64,000 nt of DNA, taken from assembly GCA_022818135.1 (NCBI GenBank), contig JAFMSR010000003.1, positions 10,423,260 through 10,487,259 on the forward strand, read 5' to 3'. Made by a program: the position numbers and the translations under genes. Positions within the stretch are counted from its first letter, which is position 1. Every line of letters begins with the position of its first letter. This document shows positions 57,650 to 64,000 of the stretch, one piece after another. The notes beneath the pieces were generated by a model that was not told the DNA's origin, made no database searches, and worked only from the letters and a program-made list of their open reading frames with translations. The DNA comes from Saxidomus purpurata. Lineage: Eukaryota; Mollusca; Bivalvia; Venerida; Veneridae.

Positions 57650-57980
57650 ATTAAAGTCCCAGGATCTTTTTGAATCTACCGATATTATAAAATCAATATA
57701 TACTGATAGAATAGTGATAGAACCATGTTCTATTCACTCTAAAACATTGCTGACACATTCAATTCTTTTGTATTCAAGTCTTTTTTATATTTTGCAATAT
57801 CACTGAAAAAAATTCTGTTCTATATTTCTTACATGTACATTGATTTCAAAAGTAAAGTTATGAATGTTTTTTGTACAAATAAGTCATTTCCACCGGTAAG
57901 ACAACGTTCTTGGTAACATGAGAACTACTTGTCAATATGGTTCTGGGACTTTAAGCTAAACTAATGGTACAGTTTGCTCT
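57650..57980. repeat. Dispersed repeat shared with 36585-36900, copy 2
   Basis: Same block order as copy 1, inside the TTAA-flanked element. It reads 'aggatctttttgaatctacc', 'gaaccatgttctattcactc' and 'tatattttgcaatatcactg'. Confidence 0.6.
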
Positions 57981-57989
57981 GAAAAAAAA

Positions 57990-59280
57990 ACGATCAGGTG
58001 TAAAGTTTTGTAAATCTTTGAGCAACACATCTAACATGAATATTTTCTAAAATATGACTGCCATGGTTACCAAATATCAAATTCACAAATATTACGGCCA
58101 TGACGGCCCTATATTGCTCTGCTCATGGAGTAGCATTGCCCTTCATGACAAGGTCACAAATCCAACACACCACACAAATAACTAAATATTAACTCTCACA
58201 GTCCTATGTCCACCAAGACAAATCCAAGGAATGGGCACTATATGCTCAGGTTAGGCAGAAAGTGTAAAAATGTGAATTCTATTTCTTTGAAAAACAACAC
58301 TTTTAGACAAGAATAAAATATTCAAATAATTATGTGTACTGATAAATTAGTTAAAAGTAAAATATAGTGTCACTATACAGTGTTAAATAGTTGTAGTCAA
58401 CTTTGAATGTGAAAGGAATCAGTCTCAAATCATACAAAAGTAGTGTTTACTGGAAATTTCTATTCTTCAAAACAAAACTGATAATTACACCAAAGTATAA
58501 GTATTATCTCATTCACATACATATTACCAGATAAGTACACTGCAACAATAAAAAGGTGTATACAGTATAGGTCTATATGCATGTACATTTATATAGAAAT
58601 TCAAAGTTACAAATGTACACAAATAATCTCATGGTTATATATTAATTTAGATTGATTAAATACATGTATCCTTATACTGTTCTATGCCATTTTATCAAGA
58701 GGTCTTATTTTGTTTGTTAACTTGAATTACCAAACACATGTTTTTCACAATAAAAAGCAATCAGGTGACATGGTGCTGAATCACATTTTTTCCAACAGAT
58801 ATATTGTCAGTCAGTGTTTATGCCTGATTTCTAGTGAGTAATTATGCCAACTCATTACTGATGACTTTCACAGCAAAATCCATTCAGATGGACTGTTTGC
58901 ACTAGTCTAGTCTGACAGAAAACAACACCAAGCTTTGTAGAACTTGTACTGCAATGAATAAAGAACACATACATTAAGCTGACATGATAAACATGTAAGA
59001 TTTTTTAAGGTTTTAGAATGCAAGCTGGCAATGTTGTTGTAACTGAACCTTATTTCACATTCATAAATAAATACACATGCTGATCTGTTGCCATTGCATC
59101 ATAGAATATCAAAATATCAATGAAATATGTCAAATAGTCAATACCAGTTATGTCAATATTAAATTGCTAGGTTGCTTATAAATACATTTGTCATGAACAT
59201 ATAAACTTTCCACTCAAAAAACAGTTATTTTTATACATATAGTAGAAAATAATAACTTTAAATGAACTAATGACATGCAC
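57990..59280. other. AT-rich interior of the TTAA element
   Basis: No protein motif found. On the minus strand an acceptor-like 'ttgttttctgtcag' near 58914 could open a terminal exon for the candidate transcript described at 59294-59899. Confidence 0.35.
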
Positions 59281-59293
59281 AACCAAAGTTTAC

Positions 59294-59384
59294 CTCCATT
59301 TTGATTTCCACAATCCAAAATCCCAATCAGGTGAAAACTTGGTAAGTCCAGCCATCAAGTTGTTCAGAGTCTTGTGATGCAAGC
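59294..59384 (-). other. Candidate minus-strand exon, unknown gene
   Basis: Acceptor 'tcttcattttag' and donor 'gtaaac'. One frame is open throughout and reads MAGLTKFSPDWDFGLWKSKW near its end. The phase needed to continue the next exon upstream (59726-59899) meets a stop after six residues, so the coding frame is unresolved. It may be part of a transposon gene or a non-coding spliced RNA. Confidence 0.35.
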
Positions 59385-59725
59385 CTAAAATGAAGACAGT
59401 TGAGGAAGAATTGCATATAAATTATTACTTTTTATCTTAAAAATCACAACATAATGCATTCTTATAAATGTTATCTTATTTTTTGCTCTCCAAAATATAA
59501 GAATGTATGTTCATCTTGATAAGTGTGCCTGAATATAACTGCAAGCATAAAATAAAATAAATATATAATTAAGTTCACCATCTCAGGACTTTGAAACAAA
59601 TTATATGGTACATATGGTATGTTACTATGAAAATTGATAAACAAATCAACATATTATAAGTAGATAATTAACAGCTATGGATGTTTTTCTACATACTTGA
59701 TGCCACTTAGTTGTCATGTACATAC

Positions 59726-59899
59726 CTTAAATAATCCAACAGATTGCATTCTAGAGGACTGGGTTGCTTTTGTTCTGTACCACTCAGGAATCATAACTTG
59801 AAGTAACAGACTTCTCCCCATGTAATAATGGATGTAACTAATAACTCCATTGTTCACCAGGGGTATTGTCCCAATATGTCAGGTAAAACATCTGTTTTC
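59726..59899 (-). other. Candidate minus-strand exon, unknown gene
   Basis: Acceptor 'atatttttcag', consensus donor 'gtatgt', 174 bp. All frames hold at least one stop. The best is open after codon 7 and reads NNGVISYIHYYMGRSLLLQV and MIPEWYRTKATQSSRMQS. The strong splice sites suggest a real transcript. Function unknown. Confidence 0.35.
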
Positions 59900-60722
59900 C
59901 TGAAAAATATAAATATAGATTAATACATTTAATAAAGACTGTTGAATTAATGGAAATTTTAGTTTCTTTTGAAAATTGTGTCATATTTGTATAGATTCAT
60001 GTACTATAATAATAATAATAATACATATGAATAAGATACAATACTTATTGAATGAAAATGGATCTTACATGATACATGTATCATACATAATATAATAAAT
60101 CTGGTTGAACTTTTTATTAAGTGTTAGCAAGGATATTAAAGTGAAGGTTATAAAAATGTTTGCCTAAACATGCTAAAGAAACACAATCTTTTTGTAAAAT
60201 GTGTAAAGAAAGGGATGAAGTACATTGAATGGCTGATAAATACATTGAAATTGGAAAGAACTGCTGTATTATAGGGTCTAAATTTGTATTTTGGAGTAGA
60301 TTTTAGTGACCACATGGTCCAGAATACATGTGCCAGGTTGATTATTTTATAACTGTTGCACTTTTGACTGACAGAGTTCAGAGTTGGCTTTTAACTTTAA
60401 CCTAAACACGTTAAAGGCAAATAGCTGCCGAGACAGAGTCCGAGAGTAAGTGAATTAATTTTTATATGCCCTTTGTTAGTCGTGAAGTGATAAAGTGTCT
60501 GTTTAGCAAACTAATGGTTCATTGTTTGAATCCTGCATAGCACAAATAATTTTTCTATCTTACAAATAGCACCAAAAACATGTAAGTAAATAACCAATGT
60601 AAATTATGTATGTTGTACGACTACAGTCAGATATACTCCTACAGTTCTTGAAAAGTTATATGAAAGAGGCATACAGTATGTGTGTTATTTGGTAATGATA
60701 CTGCAATATTTTTTCCATGCTT

Positions 60723-60800
60723 ACCAGTTAGCTTTTGTGAGTAATTTGTGGCGAAACTAAGCAAAGTACTGATTCTGAGTGACAAAGGACTTTTCATGTT
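60723..60800 (-). other. Candidate minus-strand first coding exon
   Basis: ATG at 60798-60800 opens MKSPLSLRISTLLSFATNYS and runs to a donor 'gtaagc'. Two more consensus donors on the same strand occur at about 60987 and 61152 ('ggtaagt'), consistent with a spliced minus-strand transcription unit starting near 61.2 kb. No family recognised. Confidence 0.3.
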
Positions 60801-61894
60801 TAAAAATACAGGGCAATAAATACTCAAGATCTGATTTAAATCTACATTTCATCATTTTGAATGTTCCACCATTATCTAGTAAACAAGCGGTTGCTACACA
60901 AATTAAAATTACTTCCGGGTTAACACCACAATTCAATATCTCGAAAGAAAGGCCAACTGACTGTTAAAACTAAAGATTAACAACTTACCCTGAAATTTTA
61001 TATCCAGAAGTTGTTAACTAAGAACATCTCGACGTTACAGCTTCAAATTAGATACAAATTTACGCTAAACTTTTTATCCGGAAACGATGGTTTTACAAAG
61101 GGGAATAATTCCAATTGATTTTTTTCTAAGGGAATTGTCTAAATTACGTACTTACCCTCTTATCATTCAACGACTGAATGGGATCAGATACACTTGTCTT
61201 GACATCATAGAAATACTTCCCATAATATTCATGAAATCAGATAATATGGGTAACGTGTAAACTGGACGTCAGTTGAGCGTATATTTCCGCACACTTTATA
61301 GCGTGATTGTGACATTACGTCATTACCTCAATACACACGATTTTCGCATTCCACGACACATTTATTTCATAAATATTGTCAAAATTAGTTTAAATATCTT
61401 TATTCATACGATGTAAATGAAGGTAACAGCTTTTGTTTTTATGTTTTTAAAATGATTTCATGTTTACGACTTTAAACGCTTTCAGGCATTTGGCGCATGC
61501 GCACAGAAGCCAGCATACCACCTTAAATGTTTAACTTCTTTTTCTTGAATGACAAAAGTTTCTTCATTATTTAGTTTCGTAGTTCAAGAACAGATCTCCA
61601 GTTACATGTAGAGCTAAATTGCATGTCTGTGTCATCTATGTTAAGGGAACATCTGCTCGGTGGGTGGATACAGTTTCACTTTTACACTGTGTCTAGCAAA
61701 AGATTTAAAAAAACATGTTGAAGGACATATGAAAGTATTTTGAATTGTAAAACATTTTGTTTTACAATATGACTTTACTATAATTTAATTATTAAACAGA
61801 TCAATTTGTAAGTTATGCACTTATTTATATATGTCCGTGCTAGATGAGAGTATACTTATTATATCATGAAGGAAAACCAGATTTTTGAGCCAAA

Positions 61895-62394
61895 NNNNNN
61901 NNNNNNNNNNNNNNNNNNNNNNNNNNNNNNNNNNNNNNNNNNNNNNNNNNNNNNNNNNNNNNNNNNNNNNNNNNNNNNNNNNNNNNNNNNNNNNNNNNNN
62001 NNNNNNNNNNNNNNNNNNNNNNNNNNNNNNNNNNNNNNNNNNNNNNNNNNNNNNNNNNNNNNNNNNNNNNNNNNNNNNNNNNNNNNNNNNNNNNNNNNNN
62101 NNNNNNNNNNNNNNNNNNNNNNNNNNNNNNNNNNNNNNNNNNNNNNNNNNNNNNNNNNNNNNNNNNNNNNNNNNNNNNNNNNNNNNNNNNNNNNNNNNNN
62201 NNNNNNNNNNNNNNNNNNNNNNNNNNNNNNNNNNNNNNNNNNNNNNNNNNNNNNNNNNNNNNNNNNNNNNNNNNNNNNNNNNNNNNNNNNNNNNNNNNNN
62301 NNNNNNNNNNNNNNNNNNNNNNNNNNNNNNNNNNNNNNNNNNNNNNNNNNNNNNNNNNNNNNNNNNNNNNNNNNNNNNNNNNNNNNNNNNNNNN
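61895..62394. other. Assembly gap (500 N)
   Basis: Exactly 500 N, a conventional placeholder length, so the true gap size is unknown. Any open frame across it is meaningless. Confidence 1.
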
Positions 62395-62505
62395 ATAAAG
62401 AGACTTGTACTAGTTGGTTGTTTACTACCGGAGCTAGAAGCAAAAATCGGAGCCAGGAGAGACAAAAATGATTAACCAATCAGCAGGGTGCTAATGGCCG
62501 CCAGT

Positions 62506-63476
62506 TCGGTCTACTACTGTTGAAAAAGCACAGTCATTAATGTAATTATTTGAATCATTTGTATCATAAATTAGATAAAATGCCAAAATTTGTCTTTAAA
62601 TATATGAATGTTGCTGTAGATCATGAGTTCGTAAAATAGAAATTTTATTAAAATTTTGTGGAATTTTGGTGAGAAATTCTTTTTAATTGTTTCAGAAGGA
62701 AATTTTAATTTTAATCTGTTAATCTGTTTTATTTTTTACTTATAAATAATAAAAGAAGTAAGTGTAGATCATGATTTGCATGATCGGCGTTTCGGTCCTC
62801 GGACAGATGCTGGTGAACTACTATTCCTGATCCTGGTTGACTAACCAGTACTTTTCACATCTTCTTTGTTGTGAGTGATTGGGTTTTTCGTGCCTGAGTA
62901 AGATTGTTCTTAATGTAGTTTTGATCTTATATTACACATCTTTATTGGTTCGAAAATATAATTGCGAAAGTTAGATATGCTTTTCAAGATTAACATTGCT
63001 GTTCGTACTACTTGACCTGACCTACTTGTTGGTTTTGGGTGACCTACTGCGACTTTTAGTGCGCACGAACCGGATGGAGTTATAACAGGTGCGCGTTTGG
63101 CTTTTTTGGATCCGGCTATTTTTTGACAGTAGATTACTGCTTCCATTTAGGAAATAAGTAGTGTTTTATGCATTTTCTGCAATGTCTGGGGTATCTAGTT
63201 ATAGGATCAATCACTGTTTTTGGTTAGTTATGACTTTTTATATGGGCATTAAGTATGCATTTTCTTGTTTAAGCAGTCATTAATTGTGATTATTTCTATT
63301 TTCTACGTTTTTCCAGTCATTGTCCTGGTGATTATTTTGGACATTTATTAGTTGTATGTTTGTTTTTGTAATCACCAGGGGTTTGTATATGCGTGGGTTA
63401 TAATGGTATGTCGCCACAGACACTATTTTTCCTATGTAGGTATCAAATTTCTTACTCAGACACTAGAACCGCTGAA
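62506..63476. repeat. ~960-bp dispersed repeat, copy 2
   Basis: Matches 16048-17013 over its full length in the same orientation, with substitutions such as 'gatcggcgtttcggtcctcg' versus 'gatcggcgattcggttcttg'. It begins about 110 bp after the assembly gap. Confidence 0.8.
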
Positions 63477-63479
63477 AAG

Positions 63480-64000
63480 TAAAAATTTGTTAATTTCACA
63501 TATTTCTATAAAATGACTAATAACTATCTAATCTACTGAGCTTCCGTCACATGTCAAGATGTCGGCTTTATACCGGGTTTGTCACGTGGTAGGTATTTGT
63601 AGTAATTATTCTATACATGTGGTTTTTATATATTTAGATAGAGAAAAAAGGATTTTTTGTCGATTTTGTTTAAATAAAGCTTTTTTCTTACGTTTTTTTG
63701 TGTTATATCTTTGGTCCTTGTTATTCTAAATATAATTTGGTCGAAATATAAACTGTCAATGTTTTGTATCCTTTATAAATTGTCTTTTATGCTACAAAAT
63801 TTTGGAAAATCGTGGAATAAATTATCTGTAATAAAATTGTCTAATGTTTTCAATCTTTTCTATTTTCATTTCAAATCTTTACTAAATCGTGCTTTATAGT
63901 TATGGCTAGGGTGTTGGGTAGCCCTTATCTAGTTCTAAAGTTTTTTGTTATAAAATTTTCATGTTTTCCGGAGGTATATGAATTCAGTGTTTTAGATATG
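63480..64000. other. AT-rich intergenic DNA to the window end
   Basis: Nothing recognised beyond short open frames. Confidence 0.4.

Larger units (their letters stand above)
56396..61528. mobile_element. 5.1-kb TTAA-flanked inverted-repeat element
   Basis: Left end TTAA-GGTGGTATGCTTGG and right end CCAGCATACCACC-TTAA give inverted termini GGTGGTATGCT next to a perfect TTAA on each side. TTAA duplications mark piggyBac and Kolobok superfamilies. The terminus resembles that of the 38937-42815 element (GGTAGTTCGC). The left subterminal region holds two diverged direct units, each with 'taccccacccacttc' (near 56738 and 57121) and an 'acgggcg' or 'acaggcg' motif. The interior includes candidate minus-strand exons. 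Pairing of these two ends is inferred from sequence; they could belong to two elements. Confidence 0.5.

Noticed and set aside
61821..62479. Open frames of about 200 codons on both strands
   Set aside because: They run through 500 N and have no known residues in the middle.

Overview
This is a 64 kb window of AT-rich, repeat-dense eukaryotic nuclear DNA. Spliced exons, tRNA-headed SINEs, non-LTR retrotransposons, a Penelope-like element, MITEs and recurring ~110-200 bp tandem blocks all point to an animal. The repeat style (blocks opening like 'actcacctgagc', 'gacccc' blocks, a 'cccgccaaaaggcgg' hairpin, SINEs with a 'tatcggtgctatacaccgg' core) is typical of bivalve molluscs. That assignment is inference; no species marker is present. 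The window is a scaffold piece with a 500-N gap at 61895-62394. There are no bacterial operons, CRISPR arrays, rRNAs or convincing functional tRNA genes.

Region 1-24 kb is almost gene-free. It holds foldback and MITE-type elements (1755-2110, 2472-2780 nested in a palindromic family, 21254-22716 with a nested 390-bp element), degenerate satellites (8165-8985, 9000-9590), two tRNA-headed SINEs, a cluster of TTTCGT/ACGAAA palindromes (19150-19430), and the first copy of a ~960-bp dispersed repeat (16048-17013; second copy 62506-63476). Region 24-34.2 kb is a retroelement graveyard on the minus strand. A decayed L1/Tx1-like LINE (ORF1 at ~30.9-30.45 kb, endonuclease at ~28.7-28.1 kb, RT in pieces at 26.29-24.84 kb) has been split by a TAA-flanked MITE carrying a 22-bp minisatellite and by the 3' end of a second LINE with an (AAT)n tail. 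A Penelope-like element follows, with RT, GIY-YIG and a hammerhead ribozyme.

The main find is on the plus strand from 34.87 to 53.66 kb. I reconstructed by hand an 11-exon, phase-consistent gene of about 900 codons. Exons 1-2 encode a CXorf38-like (DUF4559-type) HEPN domain with an intact RNxxxH motif. Exon 3 is helical. Exon 4 is a ~300-residue Glu/Lys/Ile heptad array. Exon 5 is a short duplicate of the start of exon 4. Exons 7-11 resemble the helical region of RNF213-family proteins. Exons 4 and 5 lie in duplicated genomic blocks, and exon 4 appears to have grown by expansion of 21/42-bp units. The 3' end is unresolved: the gene either reads into a stop at 53682 or continues beyond an A/C homopolymer tract, a large TTAA-flanked element and the N gap. 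The join to RNF213 rests on family resemblance judged by eye.

Intron 3 of this gene contains another minus-strand LINE, split by a 3.9-kb element with ~500-bp terminal inverted repeats. From 56.4 to 61.5 kb lies a second, larger TTAA-flanked inverted-repeat element with candidate minus-strand exons inside. If real, the plus-strand gene would combine a HEPN domain, a variable helical spacer and RNF213-like sequence, an arrangement suggestive of innate immunity.
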